A DNA stretch of 64,000 nucleotides. Source: Laccaria trichodermophora. Lineage: Eukaryota > Basidiomycota > Agaricomycetes > Agaricales > Hydnangiaceae. The notes below the pieces were generated by a model. The model saw only the letters and a program-made list of their open reading frames with translations, did not search any database and had not been told where the DNA came from. The stretch spans positions 3,348,001 to 3,412,000 of the forward strand of contig JACTVC010000003.1 of assembly GCA_018417955.1 (NCBI GenBank), written 5' to 3'. Position numbers and translations under genes: made by a program. Shown here piece after piece: positions 1-11,908 of this stretch (the first letter of the stretch is position 1; each line of letters begins with the position of its first letter).

Positions 1-130
1 ATGTTGTCTTTGTTCGGCTAGCTTCGATGGGGTCCAGTCTCCAAAGTTATTGGCAAAATCATCAGGCGCGCGTTTTCTCACAACATCTTCAAAGTTCGGA
101 ATACGAAGACTCTGGACCCGCGTACAAGAG
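1..130 (-). CDS. Possible 5' exon of a minus-strand gene, cut by the window edge
   Basis: The reverse strand reads open through this edge in a frame that looks coding (a stretch containing LRIPNFEDVV and later FGDWTPSKLAEQ). No start codon is fixed. A CTGTGCAG sequence on the minus strand near position 150 could be a splice acceptor, so the first coding exon may lie further upstream. The family is not recognised. The only support is amino-acid composition and an open frame of about 40 codons, so this may be chance. Confidence 0.22.
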
Positions 131-575
131 ATTCTGCTGGTACTTTTACTGCACAGCGAATAAGTAGTATCATATCATATCGTTAAGCTTACTACGAAGT
201 TTCTCCATACATCGAAAAGGTTGCTCATTAGGCGCCGGGAAAAAAGTAAAAGTTCGAGACAATGTCTGTAGCTAGTTCTTAGACTCCTGGCAATGTCTCG
301 TATCTCGCCTTCTGAGTGTTGCATTGTTCGCCTTAGCACAAAGTGAGAGGTGGCAAAATATGAAAAAATAAGCGGATACGTAAACTGCACCATACAAGTG
401 TGGAGGACAACACGGGCAAAACCTGACATTGGCCCAAACCATAATATTACGCTCACCTTCTCCGCTCCTTTTCCCGACGCCAGCAAGGCGCCCAGCCCGA
501 CAGCCGCCTTGTTACCAGCGCGCACGGACCCCATCCCAGCGACCCTAGACCTGATCAATAACAACAACGACGACT
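131..575. other. Intergenic, upstream of the kinase gene
   Basis: No convincing coding region is seen. This is presumably the promoter and 5' leader of the plus-strand kinase gene, possibly shared with a minus-strand gene running off the left edge. Small open frames on both strands show no family signature. Confidence 0.4.
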
Positions 576-3500
576 ATGATATCTTACCCCACATCACTCG
601 CACCTCAGCTTAATCAGGTTCCGGAGGACGTCGAAACCGGATTAATAGGTCAAACGACGCCGTCTCACGGAGGTCTTATAGGTGGCCACGAGTTTGATAT
701 GAGTATCGCGCAGCCAACACATACGCAGCCACTCCCACCATCACCATCACCAGCGCCCACTCCCCGAGGAACGACACCATCCTCCCACAGACCCAGACCC
801 GTATCCATGCCTCCACAACTTGCTCTCCCGACGGGCCCTGCTTCAGTATCGAGCTCTTCGGATGCGAAAGGGGACCGGTCTCAAGTTGTTGCTGGTGATG
901 AGAATGCGCAAAGGAGGAGGCACAGAGACGAGAGCGCCACCAGGCCCAGTCGCACAAATCGAATCTTGGGTGACTATACCCTTAGCAAAACTCTAGGTGC
1001 AGGGAGTATGGGAAAGGTCAAGTTGGCCACTCATAACGTCACTGGAGAGAAGGTGCGTCGTCCGTATTGGAAGCCGCAGTACTATTCTGAATTTTTTATA
1101 CAGCTGGCCGTCAAAATCCTTCCACGCGTTTATCCCGCAACCAAAGTCCCTAACGGAAGCAACAGCACAGACTCCTCGGCAGCGCGACAGGCTTCAAAGG
1201 ATGCCTCAAAAGAGATCCGGACCCTCCGGGAAGCGGCACTTTCCATGCTCCTCTACCACCCGTATATCTGTGGCATGCGAGAGATGATTGTCCACCACCA
1301 TCACTACTACATGGTTTTCGAGTACGTCAATGGGGGTCAGATGCTCGACTACATCATCAGCCATGGTCGGTTGCGGGAACGCGTTGCGAGGAAGTTTGCC
1401 CGTCAAGTCGGCAGTGCTTTAGAGTACTGCCACCTGAACAACGTCGTCCACCGAGGTAAGTGTTTCACCATTCTCTCCCTGATAGTTGTACTCTTCTGTT
1501 CTCCTTCCGACACTTGCCTGCTCATAAGCCTCCCACATCCTTTAACCTTTTCAACAACCTTCATACCTTCATCTCGGCTACTCATGAGACTTCTGCTGAT
1601 CTCTCGTTGTAGATCTCAAGATCGAAAACATCCTGATATCCCAGACCGGAAATATCAAAATCATTGATTTTGGCCTTTCAAATCTTTATGACCCTGTGAC
1701 CCATCTATCGACGTTTTGCGGTTCGCTCTATTTTGCAGCGCCCGAACTCCTAAACGCTAAAGTATATACGGGACCCGAGGTCGACGTCTGGAGCTTTGGA
1801 GTAGTGCTGTATGTTCTGGTCTGCGGGAAAGTGCCTTTCGATGATCAAAGCATGCCAGCCTTGCACGCCAAGATCAAACGTGGATTAGTGGAGTATCCGG
1901 TATGGTTGAGCGCAGGTACGTAGACCAACTCTCTGAGCTCTCTACTGCCCACTGACCTTTCTCGAGATTGCAAGAATCTCCTTTCTCGAATGCTGGTGAC
2001 CAACCCTGCAGCCCGTGCTACCCTTCCTGAGGTCATGAGCCATCCGTGGATGACCCGCGGATTCAATGGTCCCCCTGCACTTCACCTCGTCCATCGTGAA
2101 CCTCTGCGCTCGGATGAGCTCGACCGTCAAGTAATCCGCGGAATGAAGGGTTTCGAATTTGGAACTGAGGATGAAATAGAGCGCAAACTTATCGACGTCT
2201 TGGAATCAGATGCATATATTCGCGCTGTCCAGTACTGGGAACGCAAGCGCACTCTCGGGGCGAATCTCAACGGCAATGGTGGTGGGATGAGTCGGTGGGG
2301 CGATACACTCTCCAAGTCGAGTCTCGCCATGTCGTATGACAGCAGCACCTACAAGGGCGAGCCTTCTACCCCTGCAGCAGGCAAGAAAACCAGAAGATTT
2401 TCAGGGTTCGAGTATTACCGCAAGAAGATATTTTCGTCGTCACCCGCCACATCCCCTCCTGGAAGCCCACTTAGTCGTTCACCCCCCAATTCCCAAAATC
2501 ATCTTGCTCATCCGTCATTTTCAGATCCTAATCGCGAACCCGTGGACCCTACAAGAGGTTTCCATCCATTGATCTCGATGTACTATCTTGCAAGGGAAAA
2601 GCTGGAGCGGGATCGTGTCTATGGTCCAGGGCAGTTCGCCAGCTCGCAGCTCTCGATTCTTGGCAACTCAGCCCCGACTCCAACCGTTGCCAATGCTACG
2701 ACACCTGTGGACGACGCTGCCGCTTTGAAATACCCAATTGGGCAGGGAGGTGCGCTCCTACCTCCCAGGAAAGAAATACCTGCAGCAGATAAGAACGGTA
2801 AAGCCGACTATAGCATGCCTCTTCCTCGTCTTCCAGCTCCAGAGACGTCACATTACTCTGGAATGTCCTACGACAACAGCGTCATTTCGCCTTCGCCTAC
2901 TTCACCTACCTTCCATCCCCAACCGAGAGCAAGGGATCCTGGCTTGCCTCCTCCATCTCCCTCGGCTATGCAAGCCAGACAACAGGCTCAGCAGCAGCAT
3001 GTGGAGATTGATCAGAGCACATTGGAAAGGAAGAGCGGTTTGCCCAGGGCTCCTCCTGCCAGTACACACAGGAGAAGCCACAGCATGAGCCAGAGGCCAT
3101 CGGTTCTTGGCAGAGGATGGGGTGGGATGTTCGGCGGTGCCGCTGGCGGAACTGTGGACGAGCAAGGCAACAACCTCACCACCCCAAGGGTCAGCATTAT
3201 GGAGCCACCACGGTCAGCTGGACCTGATGTTCCCAAGTTCCGGCAGCCTACGGATGAGGACGAGCAGCAGCCGCCAACACCTTCCACTTCACCTTTGTCG
3301 TCTGGTGCGACATTGGTGCGAAAATTCGGGAGCCTTTTGGTTGGGAGGGGCGATGAGGCGAGGAGACATGGTGGGGGGAGTGTTGGGAAGAGGGGAGGAT
3401 TTGGGTCGCCTCGACCTTCTGGGGACATGCCTGATGATCCTGAGACGGTGAAAATGGAGAATGGGAAGGAGGAGAAGGCAGGAGAGGCTGAGGTCGATTC

Positions 3501-4865
3501 GACTCCACTTCCCAAAGCTACCTCTATTTCGCAGAGCGTCAGTCAGCCAATCGCGAATGCGCACAGGCGCGCGGCAACTGTTCTTGACACACAGGGACGG
3601 GCGACTAGACACGAACGGAGGAGCAGTACTGGTGGTGCGGCTTTGATGACTTCTCCTGGAGGTACTTTTGGTAGACATCGAAGACCGTCGACTGGATATG
3701 GCAGCAGCTCGTCGCATCGACCTTTGGCTGAACGTTTGTTTTCGAAAGAAAAGACGACGGGAGAGAACGAAGTTGCTGAACGTGAGGAGGATGTGCATGC
3801 ACGGGGAATAGAGGATGGCACTGATCTTGAGGGAGTTGAGGAGACGTTTAAAGAGGAGGATGAACGGCATACCAGCGAAAAGGACTTTAAGCCTGTTTTC
3901 CTCAAGGGTCTGTTCAGGTGAGTTTTTGGCCCTCAGGTGAAATGGTTGGATAGTGACAATACTTCGTCTTCAGCGTGGCGACTACTTCTACCAAGCCCCC
4001 TCCTGTTATCAAGGCTGATATTCGTACAGTCCTTGACAGGATGCAAGTTCAATACAGGGAGAACAAGAGCGGTTTTGAGTGCATACACTTACCGTCTATC
4101 GATCTTTCTTCCGTTGAAGGCCCAGTATCACGGGGACATGGTCATCAGCAACAGAGCTCAACAGGTACATCGGGAAGCGACAACGCCACACCTCACCATC
4201 GTCCATCCATCGTCAAGAAAGCTAGTAAGCTTTCGTTTGGCATGAAGAGGGAGAAGGGAAAAGATAGGGACGTTTCCGGCGAAAAGGAGAAGGAGAAAGA
4301 GAAAGAAACCCCCAGCCGTCCATCTGGAGGGGGTGGTACAACGTTGACTGCTACAGCCAGCAGTGGTTCTTCGTCATTCTTCAATGTCCCTTCGTCAAAC
4401 CATACCGTCACCCCAGGGAACCAGGAAAACTTTGTTCATGTCAATGGAGTAGCGGCAGAGGGCGATCATCAGCCAGAGACACCCCGCTCACACTCTCCCT
4501 CTGATTACACTACGTCGACCATCAACAAGGTGAAGATCCTTCCCCCGATACCACGTGATTTTGGTGCAACTATACCAAGAGCTACGTCTCCGATTGCGCG
4601 TAGTCCCAGCCCCCTGCCGACGGGCGAGGTGGACCGAGACCTCTTTGAGAGTATGGGGAATAATAGCCTCAGCGTGCGCTTTGAGATAAATATTGTCAAG
4701 GTATGGTTTTTCCAATTGCTCAAGGGGATTCTGAGGTTAACCCACCCACCTTTTTTACAGGTTCCGTGGCTTCCATTGCATGGTATCCAATTCCGACGTG
4801 CCAGTGGCGATGGATGGCAATACCAAATGCTGGCGAGGCGGGTATTGACCGAGCTCAAGCTATAA
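576..4865 (+). CDS. KIN1: Kin1/Kin2-type serine/threonine kinase with C-terminal KA1
   Basis: Six exons close in frame: 576-1052, 1104-1455, 1613-1915, 1967-3917, 3974-4700 and 4761-4865, giving 1,304 residues. The kinase domain starts near residue 128 (glycine loop LGAGSMGKV). The ATP lysine is in LAVKIL, the catalytic loop is HRDLKIEN (about residue 274), then DFGLSN and a [12 protein letters not shown] activation segment typical of Kin1/MARK kinases. A long Ser/Pro-rich, poorly conserved middle follows. The last about 40 residues ([13 protein letters not shown], then [11 protein letters not shown]) match a kinase-associated KA1 domain, which binds acidic membrane lipids in this family. In yeast, Kin1/Kin2 act in polarity and exocytosis at the plasma membrane. 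The third intron would end in GAG rather than the usual YAG, but the joined peptide ([12 protein letters not shown]) fits the family. The start is the first in-frame ATG; a longer N-terminus is not excluded. Confidence 0.92.
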
Positions 4866-5674
4866 CGAAGCAATGATTACCATGAACACCCTCTCCTCTC
4901 CCTCTCCACTACATAAGTATTCCATGTTTACGCCTTGCTTAACATCACTTTACGTCTCACGTTTTTAGTTCTCTTTCTCGTCTTTCCTTGCCCCATGTTA
5001 CGTTTATGTTTCCTCTGTCCGTATTCGATGTTATTTTCTCTCTTCTTTTCTTCGGTCATGGTTACATATTGATGCTCAACATTTTTTACTTATGGGGAGC
5101 TCTATTGTGTTTAATGCTAGTTGGGAGTTACACGAGAAGAATAATACTGCAGGCTTCTTTGCTCATCGATGAGATGATATCGATATCGCTATTGCATTCT
5201 CATAAAACACGCGTGAAGGCTGTTGTGAACGGCGCTTAGGTGGTCCGAAATCTCTCGAAATGGGCGGCTCATGGCAGGGCCGGACATGAAATATGTATAG
5301 TTCCACCGACAGATTCCGACTTGATGAATGTTCATTTTCGGTAGAAAGGTTGAACAACGCCTAGCAACACGCGGACGCCGCAAGGCGACAAGGGGTAATG
5401 CCATAATTAGGGACATATATAAAGGCAGGTAACCTCTGATCAGAGGTAAATCTGAGTGCATGCCAATCTTCTAGAGGTACGTTCAACCCATTGCATATTT
5501 TCGTTGACGAGACATCGTATAACAACATACATCGCAGATACGAAGGACGCGACGCTTCGAAACCAAGTAACCAAAAAACCCAACAAGATATTCTTTAAGT
5601 GAGTGGCCCATGACACGTCACCAAGAGATTGAAGAACCAACAAGGACTTCCAGCGAACATAACGAATCATCATC
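4866..5674. other. Intergenic: kinase 3' region and promoter of the secreted-protein gene
   Basis: No coding region is seen. The first half is T-rich and fits the 3' untranslated region of the kinase. The second half carries a TATA box and about 250 bases of leader before the next ATG. Confidence 0.45.
5415..5423 (+). promoter_or_regulatory. TATA box of the secreted-protein gene
   Basis: The sequence ATATATAAA stands about 255 bases before the ATG at 5675. The long gap suggests a long leader or a leader intron. TATA boxes are common on regulated fungal genes such as those for secreted proteins; regulation here is inferred only. Confidence 0.4.
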
Positions 5675-5968
5675 ATGAAAGCCGTTACGCGCTGGATACT
5701 CCTCGCGCTCGCCACCGCTGTCAGCGTATTCGCCATCCCAACCCAGAACGTCCTAGACGCGCCGGTAGACCGCAGTAGCCCGAGTAACGAGACCATAAAA
5801 ATCGTCTACATCAACCGGGATTGCTTTTGGAGTGGGAACGCCCCGTATTGTGCTGGGTCTTGCGATCCTCCGTATGTGGAGGTAGATAGGAACCAGTGTG
5901 GAGATGGCCAGTGCTGCTGGTCAGGCTCCAAGGCGCTTTGCTGCAAGGACGAGTCAAGGTGCAAATAG
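5675..5968 (+). CDS. Small secreted cysteine-rich protein
   Basis: A single-exon ORF of 97 codons. The N-terminus (MKAVTRW, then ILLALATAVSVFA) is a clear signal peptide with likely cleavage after VFA (about residue 20). The mature part of about 77 residues has nine cysteines, including two CC pairs (GQCCW and ALCCK), and one NET glycosylation sequon. Such small secreted proteins are common in agaricomycetes as apoplastic, cell-wall or effector-like proteins, but the exact family is not recognised. An odd cysteine count leaves one unpaired or points to dimer formation. The ATG follows a CATCATC context and the stop is TAG. Confidence 0.7.
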   Translation: MKAVTRWILLALATAVSVFAIPTQNVLDAPVDRSSPSNETIKIVYINRDCFWSGNAPYCAGSCDPPYVEVDRNQCGDGQCCWSGSKALCCKDESRCK

Positions 5969-6113
5969 ACGGACGAATAGCGAGCGGTATTGACAATGAC
6001 TCATTCATTGAGTAGAAAAAATTTGAACTTGGTAGACTGTAGTTGATCGAAATTCACCACAAGACCCCTTGTTTATTTACACGCTCAGCTTATTTTTCTC
6101 TTGCTCTACTACC

Positions 6114-7439
6114 ATGTCGAACGTAGCACTCACAAAAGTCCCGCATCTCATGACACTCGCGGACCTCTCTGTCCCTCAAATAAACCGTATACTGGCCCAT
6201 TCACATCATCTCAAGCAGCAGTCGACGCCATGGCTTCTTCCCCACGGAACCATCTCGCGAAATAAAGCATCAAAACTTCGATTGCCCCCTCAATCGCTGT
6301 TCAATAAAACTATTGCGCTTATCTTTTCGAAGCGGAGCACTAGGACTCGTATTGCTGCTGAGACGAGTGCTGAGCTCCTAGGTGGACGAGCGCTTTTTTT
6401 GGGCAGGGAGGATATCCAGCTTGGCGTGAATGAGTCGTATAGGGACACGGCTCGCGTCATTGGTGGGATGACGCAGGGTATCTTTGCCCGTGTTGGAGAC
6501 CATTCAGAGATTGAGGTAGGCTTTTTTTCATGTTTTTTTTTTACATACCATTCTCACTTAACACCATACACACACAGGAACTAGCAAAATACTCCCCCGT
6601 CCCAGTCCTCAACGCCCTCTCCTCACTATGGCACCCCTCCCAAGTCCTCGCAGATCTTATGACCCTGCAAGAAAACAAAGCCTTCTTCCGACCACTTGTC
6701 GAAAAAGACAAACAACCCTCCGCAACACCCGAACTCGACCGCCCACTGACCATAACGTACGTCGGCGACTCGGCGAACGTGCTACATGATATGCTCGTCA
6801 CGTACCCGCGGCTGGGACACCATCTCCGCGTAGCCAGCCCGTTGCAGTACCGCGCCCCGAAGGAGGTGTGGGACCGTGTTGTGGAGCTCGGGTGTGATAA
6901 GGATATTTGGTGGGGTGAGGACCCGCGAGAGGCGGTTCATGGTGCAGATGTGGTGGTCACCGATACTTGGTTTGTCTCCTCGTTTCTTACTTGTTTTTCT
7001 TGCGTTTACTTACCATGCGGGCGATGCTCAGGATTTCGATGGGTCAAGAAGCGGAGAAGGCGGAGAGGCTGCAGGCGTTCCAAGGGTATCAGGTCACGGA
7101 AGAGCTTTGCCGAGAAGGCGGCGCTCATCCCGACTGGAAATTCTTGCACTGTCTTCCTCGGAAACCGGATGAAGTTGACGATGAGGTATGAAGTTTTGCT
7201 TTGCTTTTTTCTATGTTACTTTTCCTAATGCGACCCCCTGTGTTATCCAGGTTTTCTATGGCCCTCGATCATTGGTCTATGAGGAAGCTGATAATAGGAA
7301 ATGGACGATTATGGCTCTGTTCGAGTACGTTGACCGTTTTTGTTCTCCTTCTTCGGTTTTTGATGGTGGTTGGTTCTATAGCATGCTCTTTGGGAAGTGG
7401 AACCTCCTTGAGGAGCAGCCGGAGAGCCACAAGTATTGA
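6114..7439 (+). CDS. ARG3: Ornithine carbamoyltransferase
   Basis: Five exons, 6114-6515, 6578-6969, 7032-7185, 7251-7324 and 7382-7439, give 359 residues. The enzyme joins carbamoyl phosphate to ornithine to make citrulline in arginine biosynthesis. Motifs: the carbamoyl-phosphate loop SKRSTRTR, the HPSQ segment ([11 protein letters not shown]), the ornithine-side DTWISMGQE loop (the SMG motif), and the catalytic HCLPR near the end ([11 protein letters not shown]). Length is normal for the family. The protein begins almost at the catalytic fold ([19 protein letters not shown]), so no mitochondrial presequence is obvious. The upstream in-frame codons contain no ATG, so a cytosolic location (as in baker's yeast) or an unseen upstream exon are both possible. 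Confidence 0.95.
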
Positions 7440-7846
7440 GGATTTAAAAACGGAGGGAGTGGAGCGGGTAATGTCCATCTATACCTACTTGTTACTATGC
7501 AGTGTGGCTAAAATCTATCAACGACACTGATTTGAATGATTCTGCCGGCTGTGGGGTGTTGTCTGGACATCGACCGGTATCCAAGTTGTCTGCGTCATAG
7601 TAGGATGGGAACAACCTGGCTAGGTTTGGCTCCAACTACCTTTCAAAGTTTGGCTGGGATACCTCCCAAGGCTTAGGCGTGGACTCATGGGAATAACTTC
7701 AATGTACCAACCTTGGTCAGCCACTGGTGTGCGCGTCGAATAAGGAGAAGCCTGAGAGATGACGTCTTTCAGTCCGGAAAGGTCTTCATTTCGAGATTAC
7801 ATGTTAACTAGCGGTATTATTCGGATCTCGTGAAAATGTCCAAGAA
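7440..7846. other. Convergent intergenic region
   Basis: This lies between the 3' ends of the OTCase (+) and F-box (-) genes. No coding signal is seen; presumably two 3' untranslated regions. Confidence 0.4.
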
Positions 7847-9562
7847 CTATATTCCATCGTCATCGCCAAAGTTGTAAAAAATCTGCAGTCCGAATTCCTT
7901 TAACAACCTGATCTGCCGGATGTCGAAATTGAAGCCGTTCCGATAAAGAGTGGTGATATTGGCGCCAACATTTGAGCGGTGACAAAGAAAGAGCATCAAG
8001 TTCTGGAAGGCTTGCGTATAGTCGACAGCATATCGCCTCTGAGGCATCAGTTTTCGCAAGGATGGAAATAGTATTCGTAAATCCCGTTCACTTCCAGCTT
8101 CGTCATTATCGCTTGGGCTGACAATTGAAGGCGTATCGGTTCGTTGCAAAACACTGAATAAGCGCGAATCGAAGGAACAGTTGAGCAGCTCCACCCTTTC
8201 AAACTTGCGGAGAAGGTCAAGGAGTAGAGACTCCTCCGAATCAAAAACAGTGAGGTCAAGTCCCATCTCCAACGATGTTACTTCTTGAAAGGTACTCCCG
8301 AATGCGGCAATGATTGCAGCGATGAGAGAGTGCCAACTTGTCGTGTCCGTCATATCCCATCGCAGGCTCACATATATTCTTCCCCTCTCTTCTTCCCAAC
8401 GTCCGTAGCCCGACCAATTTCCGACGCTGGCGGACATCCTTTCAATGGACATGTCAATCCATGGGCTGTGGCTCCAAGAATTCGAGAGTGAGATTTGACG
8501 CGAAAGTTTGACGAGGTAACGTTCGAGATCAACGCCTGGCGTCGCGTTTTTGCAGAAGAGGATTACATTTGTGGTGTCTGGGTAAATAAGATTGCATATA
8601 ATCGCGGCAGAAACAAGCATGGATGAGAAAATGAAGAGATTCTTCAGGTTTGGAAGGTGGGCAGTTGAGAGTATGTTACCATGAACATCAGAAGTCGCCG
8701 ATTTGATGTTAACGTTGACGAGTAACGGCATATTCGCCAATATGTCTAGCCATTTAGCAGCCGTTGGTGCACTGTGAGGGTCGATGTCGTCGACGGAAAG
8801 TCTTTCCAGTCGATGGAATATGGGAAGACGGAGATCGACGTTGCACCGTCCCAGCTCAAGAACGCGAAGTGGGGGCGAGCATTCCCCGAAATTGGAGGGT
8901 AGTAAGAATGGCGTCTCTCTCAGGTTCCGAAACTGAAGAGTAAGTTGTTCTAGATGTGGTGCTTGCTGAGTGAGGTAGGTATTCAAAATAGGGTCCACAT
9001 TGATGGCATCTGATGACGATGACCAGGTCAAGCAGAAAATTCGCGCTTGACCGAAGTGTTGGAGTGCCCTGGTGAGGGTCTCCTTGTTGAGGGAGCTGGA
9101 TTGCAAATAAAAGTCGATAGGAGATTTTCCTGCGCGCCGCAGAAGCTCTTCTGTCCATTCAGGTGTACCACCGTGGGCAAAGTCCATAACGCGACCCCAA
9201 AGGAAAGAGCATGCAAGTGCCACCATGCGCCAGGAGTAGCTGACTTGAGAAACCCGCCTAGCAGTTACTTGAGGATATGATCGTACTAGCGACTCCACGG
9301 GAAATGCGCTCAGATAAAAAATATCGGAGAGAAGCTCGGAAGGGAGTTTCGATATGGGAAGTGAGAGATTCTGTTTGCGACGAGCAGACTCCAGCGAAGA
9401 CCAGTAGATTTCCGCCCCAAATTCAGATGCTCTGTCGACTTTAGGGACTGTCGGTAATGGGGAGGCATAATCCACCTTCTAGAAAACAAGACAGCACAAA
9501 GGAACTAAAGGAGGAGGAAATGTTTGAGTTTCTTACCAATCAATCTTGGTTCTCCTCACCAT
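7847..9562 (-). CDS. F-box domain protein
   Basis: The main exon, 9478 down to 7847, encodes about 543 residues. Near the N-terminus is an F-box (ISKLPSELLSDIFYLSAFP, then VSQVSYSWRMVALACSFLW) of the type common in agaricomycetes. It is followed by a leucine-rich, irregular repeat region without a clear family. F-box proteins are substrate receptors of SCF ubiquitin ligases and bind Skp1. The main exon has no in-frame ATG before the F-box. The best solution is an intron at 9479-9559 (donor GTGAGG, acceptor TTTTCTAG on the minus strand) that places an ATG at 9562-9560 directly before the donor, so the first coding exon is only the start codon. A stronger-looking donor (GTAAGA) nearby would bring in a stop. 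The start is therefore tentative, the family call is not. Confidence 0.75.
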
Positions 9563-9832
9563 CAGCAGCAGCGATCCAAAATGGCTAATGTCATTGAATT
9601 AGAGGAACTAAAGAAAATGTCGAAGCCTGATGCAACAGTATGGAAGCATTAGAGTCAACCCGGAAAGTGAAGTCTGTTCGGTCACTGACAGATAGATGGT
9701 CACCGCTGTCGAATTCACAGATGAGAATGGTAGCAGAGAATGTTGCCGAAACAGAAGAAGACGTAGAATAAATATCGTACAGTACAAATGCCAATACCTC
9801 AACCCCAATCCATGGATTTTCATAGCCTCCTC

Positions 9833-10293
9833 CTAACTCGCCTTCTCCTTCCCATTACCCTTGCTGTCAAGCCACTTTACGGGGTGTTGGTTGAACATCG
9901 GCCATGGCGGCAGCACGACCTAACAGACGCCCTGTCAACCAACCAAAGACAATGACGGGAGAAGGAGACGAACCAAAGACAACAACACCGTCGACGCGCC
10001 GAACAGACCAAACGTCACACGGATATCTTGGAGTGCGAAGCCCGCGATGAATGATATTACCTTTGCAATGCAAAAAAGGGGTATATCGATCAGCCCAAGT
10101 TTTCTTTTTGAGTGAAGCAATGACGCACGACGGCTGTGATGAGGACGATTCTTGATATGGTATCTACGAGCTTTTGGCCCGCGAAGTCCTGGGAGTGCGG
10201 GGTTAGTGTCAGCTTAAAGCGTAGGTGTATGAGAAGAAGAAAAAGAGAACGTACGATGCGTCCTTCGGGTATACTTTGGAGGAGGTTGCTCAT
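9833..10293 (-). CDS. SPC1: Signal peptidase complex subunit 1 (SPC12 type)
   Basis: Four short exons, 10293-10255, 10188-10129, 10060-9974 and 9919-9833, close in frame to a 90-residue protein. Family hallmarks are an N-terminal DFAGQKLVD segment, two closely spaced membrane helices (ISRIVLITAVVISFIAGF and the GLFGASTVLLSLVVL region) and the PPWPMFNQHPVKWL signature after the second helix. SPC1 is a small ER membrane subunit of the signal peptidase complex and helps exclude membrane segments from cleavage. No exon is long enough to stand out alone. The third intron ends in AAG. The neighbouring F-box and SRA genes lie on the same strand but are separately spaced, as expected for independent fungal genes. 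Confidence 0.88.
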
Positions 10294-10665
10294 GATCTGG
10301 CTTTGTGGTACGCTGGTGAGGGATGAGTTTGAGGACGTGTCAGCAGTGGGTCACGTGAGAGTTATTGATGGCTCGGGGTGCGTCCCGTTCAAACGGCGGA
10401 TTGGAATCAATTCACGTCGCGGTTGGCTCGTTCAGCAGCTTGCGCCATGATATATAATACTCCCTTCCGTAACATTTGTTTGATCAGCCAAAACAAACAG
10501 TGATAAAAATATGCTCCAATTCCTTGAATAAATCCGAATGTTTTACAATATACGTACATCGTTCTGATTCTGTCATTCTGCAGCTTAGAACCTACAAGAC
10601 AACTTGATTTTCAAGTTGAACCAGCTTCCCTCTCAGTTTCATCTGGACATCCACAATCAGAATAG
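10294..10665. other. Intergenic: SPC1 promoter and SRA gene 3' region
   Basis: No coding signal is seen. The half near 10450 is AT-rich. Confidence 0.35.
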
Positions 10666-11735
10666 TCAAATCGTATAATCTAACGATATCCACCTGTATT
10701 TAGTTGGTAGCGGCGGTTGGCCGGGTACCCGCTGGGTTATCGTCAGTACACACCATAAATATAAACAATATAACACATACGCGAAGCTCATATCGACAAA
10801 TCGCGTATCCGCTCACCCCCTTGTCGATGTATGCCTTGGAAAGACTGTTTAGCCATTTGGCTAGTTTACGGGAAGGTGATGGGACTCACCTTCTCGACGA
10901 CGTATAATCCGTCGTAGCGGTATCTGGGTGAAATTAAATCATAGCAGGAAAATTTGAATGCGTGCGCTCACCCTTCAGCAGGAGCATACTGTGATTTGTC
11001 ATTCGGACCCCGTACGACGCGGACTGGTCTCTTTGTTTCTACTGACTTCTGGAACGCATCGCGAGAGGGGCGTTGGTTTCCGATGACACTTCAAGTAGGA
11101 GATGGACATACCTTAAGCGCTGCGTTGCTGGGGTGATCAAACGTCTGGTCCGCCACTTGACGACCGCCACCCTATGTTCTCAGTTAGCAAGTGACACTGT
11201 CGGCATAGAAGAATAGATACGCTAAAGGAGTCACTCTGGCCGCCTGCAAGAAGGACATCCATTATTTGAGTAAAGGAGGCGTGATCTAACTTTTATGGCA
11301 ATGAGTTACCTGTCCCAGTGTATTTACTTGAAAATGTGAGTGGGGATAGAATCGCTCTAGGTGGGAACTCACAAAAAGTCCCCTTCATCTTTATCGTCTT
11401 CATATCCACCAGATATACAAATCGAAAAAGCTCCTAAATCCTTTGACCCGTGGATTCCAGCGAAATTAAGCGCGTGAACCCCAGCACTGGCACACTCCTC
11501 TCTTTGAGACATCAGCTCAAGCAAGACGCGTTGATATTGACGCAGCACTCACCTGCTCTTGAAAATCGTCCCCACAGGGTACTTTGATTTACCAAATCGC
11601 GGATCCGCTTGCATTGCGAGGTCAGCTTCATCATATAGGTCCCTCATCATCCGCTGACGACTGATGATCGAAAAGCATCTGAGCAAGTGGGGGAATCGGG
11701 TACAGCTCGCTCACTTACATTCTCTCTGCAGCCAT
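10666..11735 (-). CDS. SRA-YDG domain protein (candidate 5-methylcytosine reader)
   Basis: Ten exons close exactly in frame to 200 residues: 11735-11719, 11678-11553, 11501-11373, 11326-11310, 11243-11221, 11171-11112, 11048-10972, 10923-10890, 10834-10781 and 10731-10666. SRA-YDG signatures in order are GVHALNFAGIHG, SGGYEDDKDEGD, a KYTGTGG segment, KPVRVVRG-type (here RPVRVVRGPNDK), YAPAEGYRYDGLYVV and CRYELRRVPGQPP. In UHRF1 and plant SUVH proteins this domain flips out and binds 5-methylcytosine. Here it is nearly the whole protein, with no RING, PHD or SET domain, as in other fungal stand-alone SRA proteins. Two exons are micro-exons of 17 and 23 nt. The start shares a 173-bp divergent gap with GPN1. 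The DNA-binding role is inferred from the family. Confidence 0.92.
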
Positions 11736-11908
11736 GACGGCTGACTGTGATGGTTGAACAGGAAGCAGACGACATTGCGATGGGAGACTTGGAATCCGGC
11801 ACCGAGAATTTATCAGATAAGATATGCTCGGCAACATCATCATGTGCTCATGTCACGCACATATGCATGTCACAAAACGCGTCCTCATTTTGGATCTTAT
11901 CTTTACCC
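11736..11908. promoter_or_regulatory. Divergent promoter between the SRA and GPN1 genes
   Basis: The two start codons face away from each other across 173 bp, so both genes probably share this promoter. No TATA box is obvious. An upstream in-frame ATG at 11747 could lengthen GPN1 by 54 residues, but that extension has no family support. Confidence 0.4.

Noticed and set aside
3012..3905. Minus-strand frames up to 193 codons opposite the kinase tail
   Set aside because: They overlap the well-supported Ser/Pro-rich kinase exon and show no motif of their own.
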